From: Microvirga sp. 17 mud 1-3
Lineage (GTDB): Bacteria > Pseudomonadota > Alphaproteobacteria > Rhizobiales > Beijerinckiaceae
Reading direction: 5' to 3'
Length of the DNA: 64,000 bases
Assembly (NCBI RefSeq): GCF_003151255.1
Contig: NZ_CP029481.1
Coordinates: 4,279,001 to 4,343,000, forward strand
In this document: positions 9,579 to 19,038 of the stretch, piece after piece
How positions within the stretch are numbered: position 1 is the stretch's first letter
How the letters are laid out: every line of letters begins with the position of its first letter
Notes under the pieces: model-generated
What the model was told of the DNA's origin: nothing
Databases searched by the model: none
What the model saw: the letters and a program-made list of their open reading frames with translations, nothing else
Translations under genes and position numbers: made by a program

Positions 9579-12419
9579 ATGACCGATACGAAAAATCCGG
9601 GCGACAAGACACTCCACGTGTCGTCCAAGACGCTTTCACTGAAGCGACCCGTCGAACAGGGCGTGGTGCGCCAGAGCTTCTCCCATGGCCGCTCCAAGGC
9701 GGTCGTGGTCGAGACCGTGAAGCGTCGCCCCGTCGGCCCCGGCGGAGCCCCTGAGCAGACCAAGGCCGCACCGCCTCCTGCTGCGCCTGCCCCGGCTCAG
9801 CCGAAGCCGGCCCAGCCGCAGCAGGGCCGTGGACAGCGCTCGGGAGCCTCCAGCTCCGGTGCGCAGCGGTCCGGTGTCGTGCTGCGCACTCTCTCGGAGC
9901 AGGAGCGTGACGCCCGCGCCATGGCGCTGGCCGATGCGCGCCGCCGCGAAGAGGACGATCGCAAGCGCCAGGAAGACGAAGCCCGTCGCCGCGTCGAGCG
10001 TGAAGCCGCCGAGGCCCGCGAGCGTGAAGCCGCCGAAGCGCGCAAGCGCGAGGAGGACGAGCGCCGCCGGCAGGAGGACGATCGCAAGCGTCGCGCCGAG
10101 GACGAAGCCCGTCGCCGTCTCGGCGAAGAGGCTGCCCCCGCGGCGCCGGCCCGCACGGCCGCCGCACCGGCCCCGGCCGGCCGAGGCCCCGGCCCGCGTC
10201 CCTCCGGCGACCGCGAGCGTCAGGGCGGCGAGCGCTCCGGCCCGCGTCCGGCCGGCAGCGGCCCGCGCACGGGATTCGGCGGTCCGCGCCCCGGCGGCAA
10301 TGACGGCCGCCGTCCCCCGAGCCTCAACCACATGGCCCGTCCGGCGGCTCCGGTCGTTCCGGATCCGGCCACGGCCAAGCCCAATGCCCGCACGGCACCC
10401 CCGGTTGCAGCCCGCCCCGTCGAAGTGGAGGACGAGGACGGTCCGCGCACGGTCCGGCGTCCCGGCACTGCGGCGAAGCCCGCGGCCGTGCCGAAGGCCC
10501 CCAAGGCAGCTCCCGGCGAGGAGAGGCGGCGCGGCCGCCTGACCCTCACGGCCGCGACTTCGGGCGAGGACGAGCGCACCCGCTCGGTCGCCTCGTTCCG
10601 CCGCCGCAACCAGCGCCTCATGGGCCATCGCCAGACGGAGCAGAAGGAAAAGATCGCCCGCGAGGTGACGATCCCCGAGACGATCACCATTCAGGAGCTC
10701 GCCAACCGCATGTCGGAGCGCGCCGTGGACGTGATCAAGTTCCTCATGAAGCAGGGCCAGATGCACAAGATCACCGACGTGATCGATGCGGATACCGCCC
10801 AGCTCGTGGCGGAGGAGCTCGGCCACACGGTGAAGCGCGTCGCCGAATCGGACGTCGAGGAAGGCCTCTTCGATACGCCGGACGTGGACGAGAACCTGCA
10901 GCCGCGCCCGCCCGTCGTGACCATCATGGGCCACGTCGACCACGGCAAGACCTCGCTTCTCGACGCGATCCGCAAGACCAACGTGGTCTCCGGCGAGGCC
11001 GGCGGCATCACGCAGCATATCGGCGCCTATCAGGTGACCTCGCCGCTGGGCGGCAAGATCACCTTCATCGACACCCCCGGTCACGCGGCCTTCACGGCCA
11101 TGCGCGCCCGTGGTGCCAAGGTGACGGATATCGTCGTGCTGGTCGTCGCTGCCGATGACGGCGTCATGCCGCAGACGATCGAGGCGATCTCCCACGCCCA
11201 GGCGGCCGGCGTGCCGCTGATCGTGGCGATCAACAAGATCGACAAGCCCGAGGCCAACCCGCAGCGGGTCCGCACAGAGTTGCTCCAGCACTCCATCGTC
11301 GTGGAGTCGATGGGCGGCGAGACCCTCGAATTCGAGGTCTCGGCCAAGACCGGTGACGGCCTCGACAGCCTGCTCGAGGGTCTGCAGCTCCAGGCCGAAA
11401 TCCTCGACCTGAAGGCGAATGGCGACCGTTCGGCGGAAGGCACGGTCATCGAGGCGAAGCTCGATCGTGGCCGCGGCCCCGTCGCCACCGTCCTCGTCCA
11501 GCGCGGTACGCTGCACACGGGCGACATCGTGGTGGCCGGCGCCGAATGGGGTCGCGTGCGCGCCCTCATCAACGATCTCGGCAGCAACGTGAAGGAAGCC
11601 GGACCCTCGGTTCCGGTGGAGGTGCTGGGCTTCAACGGCACGCCGGAGGCGGGCGACCGCGTCGCGGTGGTCGAGTCCGAAGCCCGTGCCCGCGAGGTCA
11701 CCGAGTACCGGACGCGCCAGAAGCGCGAACGTCAGGCCGCCCGCATGGGTTCGGCCGGACGGACGCTCGCCGACATGATGCGCGACCTGAAGGCCGGAGC
11801 CGGCCGGAAGGAGTTCCCGCTCGTGGTCCGTGCGGACGTGCAGGGCTCGGCGGAAGCCATCGTGGGTGCTCTCGACAAGCTCGGCACCGACGAGGTCGGG
11901 GCCCGCGTGGTCCAGGCCGGCGTCGGCGGCATCTCGGAATCGGACATCACCCTGGCCGAGGCCTCGGGCGCCATCGTGCTCGGCTTCAACGTGCGTGCGC
12001 ACAAGGAAGCCCGCGAGGCGGCCGAACGGGCCGGGATCGAGATCCGCTACTACAACATCATCTACGACCTCGTGGATGACGTGAAGGCGGCGATGTCGGG
12101 CCTTCTCGCCCCGACGCTCCGGGAGGAGCGGCTCGGCGAGGCTCAGATCCTCGAGGTGTTCAACGTGTCCAAGGTCGGCAAGATCGCCGGCTGCCGCGTC
12201 CTCGACGGCGTGGTGCAGCGCGGCGCCCATGTCCGGCTCATCCGCGACAATGTGGTCATCCACGAGGGCAAGCTGTCCCAGCTCAAGCGCTTCAAGGACG
12301 ATGCCCGCGAGGTCACGTCCGGTCAGGAATGCGGTATGTCCTTCGAGAACTACCAGGACATGCGCGTCGGCGACCTGATCGAGTGCTACCGTGTCGAAGA
12401 GGTGAAGCGGACGCTGTAA
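9579..12419 (+). CDS. infB: Translation initiation factor IF-2
   Basis: IF-2 is the GTPase that places initiator tRNA on the ribosome. From ATG 9579 it is 946 residues: a conserved alphaproteobacterial N-terminus ([22 protein letters not shown]), a long low-complexity Glu/Arg region ([20 protein letters not shown] and repeats, about residues 110-200), a Pro/Gly/Arg-rich linker, the IF2_N module, then the G domain with GHVDHGKTS (G1), DTPGHAAF (G3) and NKIDKP (G4), and the C2 domain. The start lies 5 bases after the YlxR gene. The 84 in-frame bases upstream are shadow. Confidence 0.97.
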   Translation: MTDTKNPGDKTLHVSSKTLSLKRPVEQGVVRQSFSHGRSKAVVVETVKRRPVGPGGAPEQTKAAPPPAAPAPAQPKPAQPQQGRGQRSGASSSGAQRSGVVLRTLSEQERDARAMALADARRREEDDRKRQEDEARRRVEREAAEAREREAAEARKREEDERRRQEDDRKRRAEDEARRRLGEEAAPAAPARTAAAPAPAGRGPGPRPSGDRERQGGERSGPRPAGSGPRTGFGGPRPGGNDGRRPPSLNHMARPAAPVVPDPATAKPNARTAPPVAARPVEVEDEDGPRTVRRPGTAAKPAAVPKAPKAAPGEERRRGRLTLTAATSGEDERTRSVASFRRRNQRLMGHRQTEQKEKIAREVTIPETITIQELANRMSERAVDVIKFLMKQGQMHKITDVIDADTAQLVAEELGHTVKRVAESDVEEGLFDTPDVDENLQPRPPVVTIMGHVDHGKTSLLDAIRKTNVVSGEAGGITQHIGAYQVTSPLGGKITFIDTPGHAAFTAMRARGAKVTDIVVLVVAADDGVMPQTIEAISHAQAAGVPLIVAINKIDKPEANPQRVRTELLQHSIVVESMGGETLEFEVSAKTGDGLDSLLEGLQLQAEILDLKANGDRSAEGTVIEAKLDRGRGPVATVLVQRGTLHTGDIVVAGAEWGRVRALINDLGSNVKEAGPSVPVEVLGFNGTPEAGDRVAVVESEARAREVTEYRTRQKRERQAARMGSAGRTLADMMRDLKAGAGRKEFPLVVRADVQGSAEAIVGALDKLGTDEVGARVVQAGVGGISESDITLAEASGAIVLGFNVRAHKEAREAAERAGIEIRYYNIIYDLVDDVKAAMSGLLAPTLREERLGEAQILEVFNVSKVGKIAGCRVLDGVVQRGAHVRLIRDNVVIHEGKLSQLKRFKDDAREVTSGQECGMSFENYQDMRVGDLIECYRVEEVKRTL

Positions 12420-12460
12420 AAGCGCCCCTTCCCTTTCGTAAGCGCCTGAACTTTCAGTGT

Positions 12461-12491
12461 CATGGCCGGGCCAGCCCCGGCCATGAACTCT
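12461..12491 (+). terminator. Hairpin between infB and rbfA
   Basis: CATGGCCGGG (12461-12470) and CCCGGCCATG (12476-12485) form a perfect 10-base-pair stem with a 5-base loop, followed by AACTCTTTTG. The T-run is interrupted, so this is either a weak terminator that lets some transcripts through to rbfA-truB or an RNA processing site. Confidence 0.5.
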
Positions 12492-12525
12492 TTTGATCGA
12501 ACCGGTTCGATCCCGGGGATTCTCC

Positions 12526-12951
12526 ATGGCCAAACGTTTCGAAAACACCACCGGACCCACCCAGCGCCAGCAGCGCGTCGCCGAACTGGTGCGCCATGCG
12601 CTGGCGGAGGTTCTCTCCCGCGGCGACCTTCAGGACGACGTGCTGACGAAGAACGTCATCACGATTCCGGAGGTGCGCATGTCGCCCGACCTCAAGCTCG
12701 CCACCGCCTATGTCATGCCGCTCGGCGGCAAGGACGTGGACGCGGTGCTCAAGGCCCTCGACCGCAACAAAAAGGTGCTGCGCCAGGAGGTGGCCCGGCG
12801 CGTGAACCTGAAATTCGCGCCGGACCTGCGCTTCCTGCGCGACGAGACCTTCGAGGAGGCCGCCCGCATCGATGCGCTGCTGCGCTCCGAGAAGGTGGTC
12901 CGCGACACGGCGAAACCCGCATCCGACGACGATAACGACGAGCAGGATTGA
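12526..12951 (+). CDS. rbfA: 30S ribosome-binding factor RbfA
   Basis: RbfA is a KH-fold protein that binds pre-30S particles and helps mature the 16S rRNA 5' end. The 141-residue protein shows [41 protein letters not shown] and the family motif [25 protein letters not shown] 12526 begins the conserved part, and the in-frame TTG at 12493 adds an unconserved stretch. The stop overlaps the truB start by one base (TGATG). Confidence 0.95.
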   Translation: MAKRFENTTGPTQRQQRVAELVRHALAEVLSRGDLQDDVLTKNVITIPEVRMSPDLKLATAYVMPLGGKDVDAVLKALDRNKKVLRQEVARRVNLKFAPDLRFLRDETFEEAARIDALLRSEKVVRDTAKPASDDDNDEQD

Positions 12952-13871
12952 TGACCGAAGAACGACCGCAGCGGCGCCCGCAGGGAGAGCGCCCGAAGAA
13001 GCGCGACGTGAATGGATGGATCATCCTCGACAAGGGCGTCGGCATGACCTCGACCCATGCGGTCGCGGTGGTCAAGCGCAACCTTCTGGCCAAGAAGGCC
13101 GGCCACGCCGGCACCCTCGATCCGCTCGCCTCCGGCATCCTGCCCATCGCTCTGGGCGAGGCGACCAAGACCGTTCCGTTCGTCATGGACGGGCGCAAGT
13201 CCTATGTCTTCACGGTTGCCTGGGGCGCCGAGACCAATACGGACGATGCCGAGGGCGACATCGTCGGGCGCACCGAGCTTCTACCGGATCCGGCCGCCAT
13301 CGAGGCCCTTCTGCCCCGTTTCACGGGCGCGATCGAACAGGTGCCGCCGCGCTTTTCGGCCATCAAGATCCAAGGCGAGCGCGCCTATGACCTCGCCCGT
13401 GAAGGCGAGGTGGTGGAGCTGCAGCCCCGCACGGTAGAGATCGACCGTCTCAGCCTGGTCCATCACGAGGGCAACCGCTCGGTGATCGAGGCCGATTGCG
13501 GCAAGGGGACCTATGTGCGGGCCATTGCCCGCGACCTCGGCCGGGCGCTTGGCTGCCTCGGCCATATCGCGGCGCTCCGGCGCACCCGGGTCGGCCCCTT
13601 CACGGAGGGCGACGCGGTCACGGTGGACGATCTCGCCACCGACCCGGCCGCCCTGCGGCCCGTGGAGGCGGCCTTGAGCGAAATCCCCGCCGTTCCGGTG
13701 AGCCGGGACATGGCAGGGCGCCTCATGCGCGGCCAGTCGATTATCCTTCGCGGCCGGGAAGCTCCGGTCTCCGGCAAGGTCTATGCCACTTGCAGTGGCG
13801 TCCTCGTGGCCGTGGGCGACGTGGAGCGCGGCGAGCTGGTGCCGCACCGGGTGTTCAACCTGGGAGCTTAA
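12951..13871 (+). CDS. truB: tRNA pseudouridine(55) synthase
   Basis: TruB makes pseudouridine 55 in the T-loop of tRNAs. The 306-residue protein has the catalytic motif GHAGTLDPLASGILPIALGEATK with Asp57 as nucleophile, the RFSAIKIQGERAYDLAREG block, and CGKGTYVRAIARDLG. The ATG at 12951 overlaps the rbfA stop; an in-frame TTG directly before it adds only one residue. It is the last gene of the rimP operon and is followed by a palindromic repeat. Confidence 0.96.
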   Translation: MTEERPQRRPQGERPKKRDVNGWIILDKGVGMTSTHAVAVVKRNLLAKKAGHAGTLDPLASGILPIALGEATKTVPFVMDGRKSYVFTVAWGAETNTDDAEGDIVGRTELLPDPAAIEALLPRFTGAIEQVPPRFSAIKIQGERAYDLAREGEVVELQPRTVEIDRLSLVHHEGNRSVIEADCGKGTYVRAIARDLGRALGCLGHIAALRRTRVGPFTEGDAVTVDDLATDPAALRPVEAALSEIPAVPVSRDMAGRLMRGQSIILRGREAPVSGKVYATCSGVLVAVGDVERGELVPHRVFNLGA

Positions 13872-13921
13872 GGCTTCCTGCGGTCCCTCTCGCCTCTCCT
13901 TCGTAAGGACGGAGCCAACCA

Positions 13922-14097
13922 CCGTCATTCCGGGGCCGCGCCAGCGGAGCCCGACCCGAAGGGCCACGCAAAGCAGGGAAACCCATAACCGCTGACAAGG
14001 CAGGATAAAGCGCAGCGGCTGCCACAGCTCTCCATTCTGAACTACCGGCGGTTATAGGTTCCGGGCTCGCACCTGAAGGTGCGCCCCGGAATGACGG
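13922..14097 (+). repeat. Dispersed palindromic element, copy B
   Basis: This copy has a perfect 15-base terminal inverted repeat, CCGTCATTCCGGGGC (13922-13936) and GCCCCGGAATGACGG (14083-14097). It has the inner blocks AACCCATAACCGCTGA and GCGGTTATAGGTTCCGGG and the central CCATTCTGAA. It lies between truB and the convergent ferritin-like gene, in the same orientation as copy A. There is no ORF inside, so it is probably a non-autonomous mobile palindromic unit. Confidence 0.88.
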
Positions 14098-14111
14098 TAG
14101 GACGCGATCAA

Positions 14112-14648
14112 TCAGCGATCCGCCTTCAGCCCCTGCGCCTCCCGCATCAGGTATTTGCGCGTGATCGGCTCGACCTGGTTGCGGATCAACTCCGCGGTCT
14201 TCTGCTCCTCGCGCAGGGTTTCCTCAAGGGCCGGAACGAAGCGGTCGTAGCCGGTGGCCTGGGCCATGGCGATCAGGGACATGTAGGTGGCGATCTCGAA
14301 ATTCTCGAAGGCGTGATTGGCGAAGGTGTTCTTCAATACCTCGTCGGCCATGGGCATGTGACCGGCGGCCGCCATATTGGCCATGAATTGCGTCGCGACG
14401 TCCTTCAGGAGGGAACGGTCCTCGCCGAAAGTGTGCAGCATCTCGTCCAGGCGGCGGATCTGCTGCTCCGTCTCCTGCACGTGACGCCGCAGGATCTCGG
14501 ACATCTCCGGGTAGTTCTCGAAACGCTCCAGCTGCCGGTTCATGAGCTGGATGGCTTCCTTCTCCAACGCATGGGCATTCTGGAGGCCTGTCACGAAGAT
14601 GCCTCGGGCCGTTTCGGACGAAACGAGGTCAGCCGTGGTGGTCGCCAT
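14112..14648 (-). CDS. Ferritin-like DUF892 (YciF-type) protein
   Basis: A 178-residue, almost wholly helical protein (ARGIFVTGLQNAHALEKEAIQLMNRQLERF, HVQETEQQIRRLDEMLHTFGED, NHAFENFEIATYMSLIAMA) with regularly spaced Glu and His residues, as in the DUF892/YciE-YciF ferritin-like family of stress proteins. The function is not firmly known; diiron binding is inferred. ATG at 14648 has an AGGAG site just upstream; the longer in-frame start lacks one. It is convergent with truB and divergent from rpsO. Confidence 0.85.
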   Translation of the reverse strand: MATTTADLVSSETARGIFVTGLQNAHALEKEAIQLMNRQLERFENYPEMSEILRRHVQETEQQIRRLDEMLHTFGEDRSLLKDVATQFMANMAAAGHMPMADEVLKNTFANHAFENFEIATYMSLIAMAQATGYDRFVPALEETLREEQKTAELIRNQVEPITRKYLMREAQGLKADR

Positions 14649-14982
14649 GGGTTCAACTCCTGTCATTCTCGGGGCTCGATAGCCCAACCGGCCCGACCGG
14701 GGACTTGTTCCGCCCCTTCTCGGCAGCCTTCTGCTCGCCAGGCTCTTGTCACGCTTGGGAAATTCAGATTCGGAAAAAACGATTTATCTGGCGCCTGCGC
14801 GGTTTTCGTGTATGGTGCGCCCACTTCCCGCAGGCGTTGCCCGCGTGATGCGTCGTGAGATCAGACCGCGCTGGACGACATCCCGGCCCGGCCTTCTCCG
14901 ACGAAACGGACCTCCGCGCTCCCCGGAGCCCCGCTCCCCGGACGGGAGGTCGCCTTCTAAAGCCAACCTGAAAGGACTGACG
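14649..14982 (+). other. Intergenic region: ferritin-like gene promoter and rpsO leader
   Basis: This 334-base stretch separates the divergent ferritin-like gene and rpsO. The first 50 bases hold the minus-strand ribosome site (AGGAG). An AT-richer part at about 14757-14790 may carry promoters, but I cannot assign clear -35/-10 boxes. The last 80 bases can fold into the structured rpsO leader listed separately. I see no ORF or tRNA. Confidence 0.5.
14909..14951 (+). promoter_or_regulatory. Structured rpsO leader, possible S15 autoregulatory RNA
   Basis: GACCTCC (14909-14915) pairs with GGAGGTC (14945-14951). The enclosed sequence holds two copies of GCTCCCCGG that can form competing inner hairpins. 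The structure ends 31 bases before the rpsO ATG. Ribosomal protein S15 represses its own mRNA through varied leader structures in several bacterial groups, so this is a candidate, but no known consensus was matched. Confidence 0.4.
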
Positions 14983-15251
14983 ATGTCGATCACGGCTGAG
15001 CGCAAGACTGCGCTGATCAAGGAATTCGCTCATAAGAGCGGCGATACCGGCTCCCCGAGGTGCAGATCGCCATCCTGACCGAGCGGATCAACAACCTGAC
15101 CGAGCACTTCAAGACCCACGCGAAGGACAACCATTCCCGCCGCGGCCTCCTGAAGCTCGTGTCCCAGCGCCGCTCCCTTCTCGACTACCTGAAGAAGAAG
15201 GAAGAGGCCCGCTACAAGACCGTCATCGAGAAGCTCGGCATCCGCCGGTAA
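14983..15251 (+). pseudogene. rpsO: 30S ribosomal protein S15, one-base frameshift
   Basis: S15 is an essential primary binder of 16S rRNA. ATG 14983 has AAAGGA at 14971-14976 and starts [24 protein letters not shown]; after 15057 the frame runs into RCRSPS and a stop. The rest of S15 ([21 protein letters not shown] ... IEKLGIRR) continues one frame back to 15251. Adding one G at CCGAGG (about 15057) gives CCG-GAG and a perfect 89-residue S15. As the gene is essential and otherwise perfect, a sequencing or assembly error in a G run is the most likely cause. I mark it broken because the sequence as given is. Confidence 0.93.
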
Positions 15252-15272
15252 GCCTCCTCGGCGAACAATTCC

Positions 15273-15293
15273 GTCCGGAGCCCGGCTCCGGAC
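15273..15293 (+). other. rpsO-pnp intergenic hairpin
   Basis: GTCCGGAGC (15273-15281) and GCTCCGGAC (15285-15293) form a perfect 9-base-pair stem with a 3-base loop and no T-tract. In enteric bacteria the rpsO-pnp interval carries the rpsO terminator and an RNase III site for pnp autoregulation. This hairpin is in the matching place; the function is inferred from position only. Confidence 0.45.
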
Positions 15294-15466
15294 GGTCTCC
15301 TGGCGCAGACAGGCCCAGGGCCCTGCGCCTTCGATCAAGAGGCGGACGACGCGATGACCATGGCAGGATCGCAAGGGGCTTCGAAGCGGCACGACGACCG
15401 GCCGCGGAGCCCCTTGCCGTCTTGCTCATGGCATCGAGCCACCGCCATGACATGAAAGACCAATCC

Positions 15467-17644
15467 ATGTTTGACGTTCAACGCGAAGAACTGATCTGGG
15501 CCGGGCGCAAGCTCGTGCTCGAAACCGGCAAGATGGCCCGCCAGGCCGACGGTGCCGTCGTGGCCACCTATGGCGAGACCACCGTGCTCGCCACCGTCGT
15601 GTCGGCCAAGGAGCCGAAGGCGGGCATCGACTTCTTCCCGCTCACGGTCAACTACCAGGAGCGCACCTACGCGGCGGGCCGCATCCCGGGCGGCTACTTC
15701 AAGCGCGAAGGCCGTCCGACCGAGAAGGAGACCCTCGTCTCCCGCCTCATCGACCGCCCGATCCGCCCCCTGTTCCTGGATGGCTACCGTAACGAGACCC
15801 AGGTCGTCGTGACCGTGCTCTCGCACGATCTCGAGAACGATCCGGACATCGTCGCCATGGTGGCGGCCTCCGCGGCCCTCACCCTCTCGGGCGTGCCCTT
15901 CATGGGCCCCGTGGGCGCCGCCCGCGTCGGCTATATCGGCGGCCAGTACAAGCTGAACCCGCCGCTCCAGGAGATGGAGCAGTCCTCCCTCGACCTCGTG
16001 GTCGCCGGCACCGCGGACGCGGTGCTCATGGTCGAATCCGAGGCCAAGGAGCTGGCCGAGGACGTGATGCTCGGCGCCGTGATGTTCGGCCACAAGCACT
16101 TCCAGCCGGTGATCGAGGCCATCATCCGCCTGGCCGAGAAGGCCGCCAAGGAACCGCGCGATTACCAGCCGGCCGACGTCTCCGACGTGGAGAAGGCCGT
16201 CCTCGACATCGCCGAGCAGGACCTGCGCGAGGCCTACAAGATCACCCGCAAGCAGGACCGCTACGCCGCCGTCGACGCCGTGAAGGCGAAGGTGATGGAG
16301 GCACTTTGCCCGGCCGAGGGTGAGGCCAAGTTCGACGCCGAGAAGGTCAAGGCGGTCTTCAAGGAGGTCCAGGCCAAGATCGTGCGCTGGAACGTCCTCG
16401 ACACCGGCCACCGCATCGACGGCCGCGACCTCAAGACCGTCCGGCCGATCGTGGCCGAGGTGGGCGTTCTGCCCCGCACCCACGGCTCGGCAGTCTTCAC
16501 CCGCGGCGAGACCCAGGCCCTCGTGGTGACGACGCTCGGCACCGGTGAGGACGAGCAGTACATCGACGAGCTGGAGGGCACCCGCAAGGAGACCTTCCTG
16601 CTGCACTACAACTTCCCGCCTTACTCGGTCGGCGAGACGGGCCGCATGGGTTCGCCCGGTCGCCGCGAGATCGGCCACGGCAAGCTCGCCTGGCGCGCCA
16701 TCCACCCGATGCTGCCGCCGTCGCACGAATTCCCCTACACGATCCGCGTCGTCAGCGAGATCACCGAGTCGAACGGTTCCTCGTCGATGGCGTCCGTCTG
16801 CGGCGGCTCGCTGGCGCTCATGGATGCGGGCGTGCCCCTGCGCCGTCCGGTGGCGGGCATCGCCATGGGCCTCATCCTCGAGGGTGAGCGCTTTGCGGTG
16901 CTCTCCGACATCCTCGGCGACGAGGACCATCTCGGCGACATGGACTTCAAGGTGGCCGGCACGGACCAGGGCATCACGTCCCTCCAGATGGACATCAAGA
17001 TCGCCGGCATCACCGAGGAGATCATGCGGGTCGCGCTCGACCAGGCCAAGGACGGCCGCACCCACATCCTCTCCGAGATGAACAAGGCGCTGACCGCTCC
17101 GCGCGCCGAGCTCGGCGAGCATGCCCCGCGCATCGAGACCATGCAGATCCCGGTCGACAAGATCCGCGAGGTCATCGGTTCGGGCGGCAAGGTCATCCGC
17201 GAGATCGTCGAGAAGACCGGCGCCAAGATCGACATCAACGACGACGGCCTCATCAAGATCGCGTCGGCCGACGGCAAGTCGATCAAGGCGGCCTATAACT
17301 GGATCCGTTCCATCGTGGCGGAGCCCGAGATCAACATGATCTACGAGGGCACCGTCGTGAAGGTGATGGAGTTCGGCGCCTTCGTGAACTTCTTCGGTTC
17401 GCGCGACGGCCTCGTGCACATCTCGGAGCTCGCCAAGAACCGGGTCGGCAAGGTCACCGACGTGGTCAAGGAAGGCGACAAGGTGAAGGTGAAGTTCCTC
17501 GGCACCGACGAGCGCGGCAAGGTCCGCCTCTCCATGAAGGTCGTCGACCAGGAGACGGGCGAGGACATCACCGAGAAGCTGAAGGCCGAAAAGGACGCCG
17601 AGCGCGCCGAGCGCGACGCCCAGAAGCAGCCGGCCGGCGAGTAA
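15467..17644 (+). CDS. pnp: Polyribonucleotide nucleotidyltransferase (PNPase)
   Basis: PNPase degrades RNA 3' to 5' by phosphorolysis and is part of the degradosome. The 725-residue protein has two RNase PH domains (first with [20 protein letters not shown], second with [24 protein letters not shown] and [18 protein letters not shown]), an all-alpha linker, a KH domain ([22 protein letters not shown], about residues 565-590) and a C-terminal S1 domain ([30 protein letters not shown]). I chose ATG 15467 because [11 protein letters not shown] is the usual family start; in-frame ATG 15452 would add five residues. Confidence 0.96.
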   Translation: MFDVQREELIWAGRKLVLETGKMARQADGAVVATYGETTVLATVVSAKEPKAGIDFFPLTVNYQERTYAAGRIPGGYFKREGRPTEKETLVSRLIDRPIRPLFLDGYRNETQVVVTVLSHDLENDPDIVAMVAASAALTLSGVPFMGPVGAARVGYIGGQYKLNPPLQEMEQSSLDLVVAGTADAVLMVESEAKELAEDVMLGAVMFGHKHFQPVIEAIIRLAEKAAKEPRDYQPADVSDVEKAVLDIAEQDLREAYKITRKQDRYAAVDAVKAKVMEALCPAEGEAKFDAEKVKAVFKEVQAKIVRWNVLDTGHRIDGRDLKTVRPIVAEVGVLPRTHGSAVFTRGETQALVVTTLGTGEDEQYIDELEGTRKETFLLHYNFPPYSVGETGRMGSPGRREIGHGKLAWRAIHPMLPPSHEFPYTIRVVSEITESNGSSSMASVCGGSLALMDAGVPLRRPVAGIAMGLILEGERFAVLSDILGDEDHLGDMDFKVAGTDQGITSLQMDIKIAGITEEIMRVALDQAKDGRTHILSEMNKALTAPRAELGEHAPRIETMQIPVDKIREVIGSGGKVIREIVEKTGAKIDINDDGLIKIASADGKSIKAAYNWIRSIVAEPEINMIYEGTVVKVMEFGAFVNFFGSRDGLVHISELAKNRVGKVTDVVKEGDKVKVKFLGTDERGKVRLSMKVVDQETGEDITEKLKAEKDAERAERDAQKQPAGE

Positions 17645-17668
17645 TTGCATTAAGCTTCATTGGATTGA

Positions 17669-17695
17669 AAAGGGCGGCTCAAAGCCGCCCTTTTT
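17669..17695 (+). terminator. pnp intrinsic terminator
   Basis: AAAGGGCGGCT (17669-17679) and AGCCGCCCTTT (17683-17693) pair perfectly around a 3-base loop and run into TTTTTGTTG, 24 bases after the pnp stop. It ends the rpsO-pnp transcript. Confidence 0.92.
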
Positions 17696-17700
17696 GTTGT

Positions 17701-17925
17701 CCGGCCTTCCGAGCATTGCGGATCGCGCCGGCTTGGTCCGAAAGGCTGGACTATGTCGACAGCTGGGTCGCGGCCGATTTTAGCCGTTGCCTTCAGGTGA
17801 TGCGCTGCGATGGTGTCGCCCTGCTGCAGCGACGGGTTGCACAATGGTGCGATCTCGCGGAGTTTGAGATCGTCCCCATCGCTCCTGGCGGACGATCCGC
17901 CGTGGCCCTATCCGAACGTCTTTGA
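17701..17925 (+). pseudogene. DUF3303-like C-terminal remnant
   Basis: The frame ending at TGA 17923-17925 encodes LDYVDSWVAADFSRCLQVMR, then CDGVALLQRRVAQWCDLAEF and EIVPIAPGG. This matches my memory of the DUF3303 C-terminal half (xYVDSWV ... RCFQLMEC ... LLQxWVxxWxDLVEFEIVPV). The N-terminal half is missing: upstream the frame reads through the pnp terminator with no family-like sequence, and the LLQ-R-RV position normally has Trp. It therefore looks like a decayed, 5'-truncated gene. It ends 2 bases before the next gene. Assignment is from memory of the family, without a search. Confidence 0.45.
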
Positions 17926-17927
17926 TC

Positions 17928-18542
17928 ATGTCGCATCTCATCACAACCCAGTCCGCCCTCGATTCCCTCTACGGCGAGGTCGGCGAGGCCTCCCGGGTCA
18001 AGGAGACGGACCGGATCGTGCCGGTCTATCGCGCCCTCGTCGAGGCCGCGCCCTTCGCGGTGCTGGCGACCTGTGGGCCGGAGGGGCTCGACTGCTCGCC
18101 CCGCGGCGACGGGCCGGGCTTCGTGCGGGTGGTCGACGAGAAGACCCTGCTGCTGCCTGACCGGCGCGGCAACAACCGCATCGATTCCTTACGCAACATC
18201 GTCCACGACCCCCGAATCGCCCTGCTCTTCCTGATCCCGGGCGTGGGCGAGACCCTGCGAATCAATGGCCGCGCCACCATTTCGGCCGACCCGGCCCTGC
18301 TTGAGAGCTTTTCGGTCGACGGCAAGGCGCCCAGGACCGTGCTCTCCATCGCGGTCGAGGCAGTGTTCTTCCAATGCTCCCGCGCAGTGGTCCGCGCGGA
18401 CCTGTGGAACCCGGACAAGCGCATTGCCCGCCAGACCCTGCCGAGCGCCGGCCAGATCCTCGCGGCCCTAAGCGAGGGCACGACAGGCGGCGAAACCTAC
18501 GACAAGGCGCTGCCGGAACGGGTGAAGGCGACGCTTTATTGA
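17928..18542 (+). CDS. Pyridoxamine 5'-phosphate oxidase-like FMN-binding protein
   Basis: A 204-residue split-barrel flavoprotein of the MSMEG_1061-type pyridoxamine-oxidase-related family. Typical segments are APFAVLATCGPEGLDCSPRGD, LLLPDRRGNNRIDSLRNIVHDPRIALLFLIPGVGETLRING and a C-terminal VFFQCSRAVVRADLW. The substrate is unknown; such proteins may act as FMN- or F420-dependent oxidoreductases. ATG 17928 is chosen over the TTG two codons upstream. It may form a unit with the RidA gene 76 bases downstream. Confidence 0.85.
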   Translation: MSHLITTQSALDSLYGEVGEASRVKETDRIVPVYRALVEAAPFAVLATCGPEGLDCSPRGDGPGFVRVVDEKTLLLPDRRGNNRIDSLRNIVHDPRIALLFLIPGVGETLRINGRATISADPALLESFSVDGKAPRTVLSIAVEAVFFQCSRAVVRADLWNPDKRIARQTLPSAGQILAALSEGTTGGETYDKALPERVKATLY

Positions 18543-18618
18543 CGGTTCAACCTTGACCTTGCCCGGCAGGCCACCGAAAAAGCCTGTCTCCGTTTCGCTT
18601 TCTTCTGAAGGACCATCC

Positions 18619-18969
18619 ATGACGATCCAACGCATCAATCCGGGCCCGCGCATGAGCGGCGCCGTCGTTCACGGCAACACGGTCTATCTGGCTGGCCAGG
18701 TGGCCGAGAAGACCGCCGGCCAGAGCGTCGCCGAGCAGACCAAGGAAATCCTTGCGAAGATCGATGACCTTCTGCAGCAGGCCGGCACCGACAAGTCGAA
18801 GCTCCTGATGGTGAATATCTGGATCACCGACATGGCGACCTTCCAGGAGATGAACGCCGTGTGGGATTCCTGGGTCTCGCAGGGCAACACCCCGGCCCGC
18901 GCGACCGTCGAGGCGAAGCTCGCCGCGCCCCAGTTCAAGGTCGAGATCGCGGTCATCGCCGCGAAGTAA
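18619..18969 (+). CDS. RidA-family protein (enamine/imine deaminase-like)
   Basis: RidA proteins hydrolyse reactive enamine/imine intermediates to 2-oxo acids and ammonia. The 116-residue protein starts at ATG 18619 with GAAGGA at 18607-18612. It shows GNTVYLAGQVAEKT, EQTKEILAKIDDLLQQAGTDKSKLLMVNIWITDMATFQEMNAVW and ARATVEAKLAAPQFKVEIAVIA. The arginine of RAT, normally carboxylate-binding, is present, but the classic GPYS segment near the N-terminus is replaced by GPRMSGA, so it belongs to a YjgH/RutC-like subgroup. Confidence 0.9.
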   Translation: MTIQRINPGPRMSGAVVHGNTVYLAGQVAEKTAGQSVAEQTKEILAKIDDLLQQAGTDKSKLLMVNIWITDMATFQEMNAVWDSWVSQGNTPARATVEAKLAAPQFKVEIAVIAAK

Positions 18970-18990
18970 CGTCAACGTACGTCCCAACGG

Positions 18991-19019
18991 AAAGCGGGCC
19001 CCGAAGGGCCCGCTTTTTT
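18991..19019 (+). terminator. Terminator after the RidA gene
   Basis: AAAGCGGGCCC (18991-19001) pairs with GGGCCCGCTTT (19006-19016) around CGAA and continues into further T residues. It stops the RidA transcript and may also serve the convergent BA14K gene, although the A-run on that side is only three bases. Confidence 0.92.
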
Positions 19020-19038
19020 CATGTCTGATTCCAAGCCG

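Noticed and set aside
12501..12515. GGTTCGATCCCGGG resembles a tRNA T-arm
   Set aside because: No acceptor, D- or anticodon arms can be built around it, and it lies just before the rbfA start, where the ATG and its leader explain it.
15050..15065. Programmed -1 frameshifting in rpsO
   Set aside because: S15 is not known to be made by frameshifting, no heptameric slippery site is present, and the LysR gene shows the same single-G loss, so sequence error is simpler.
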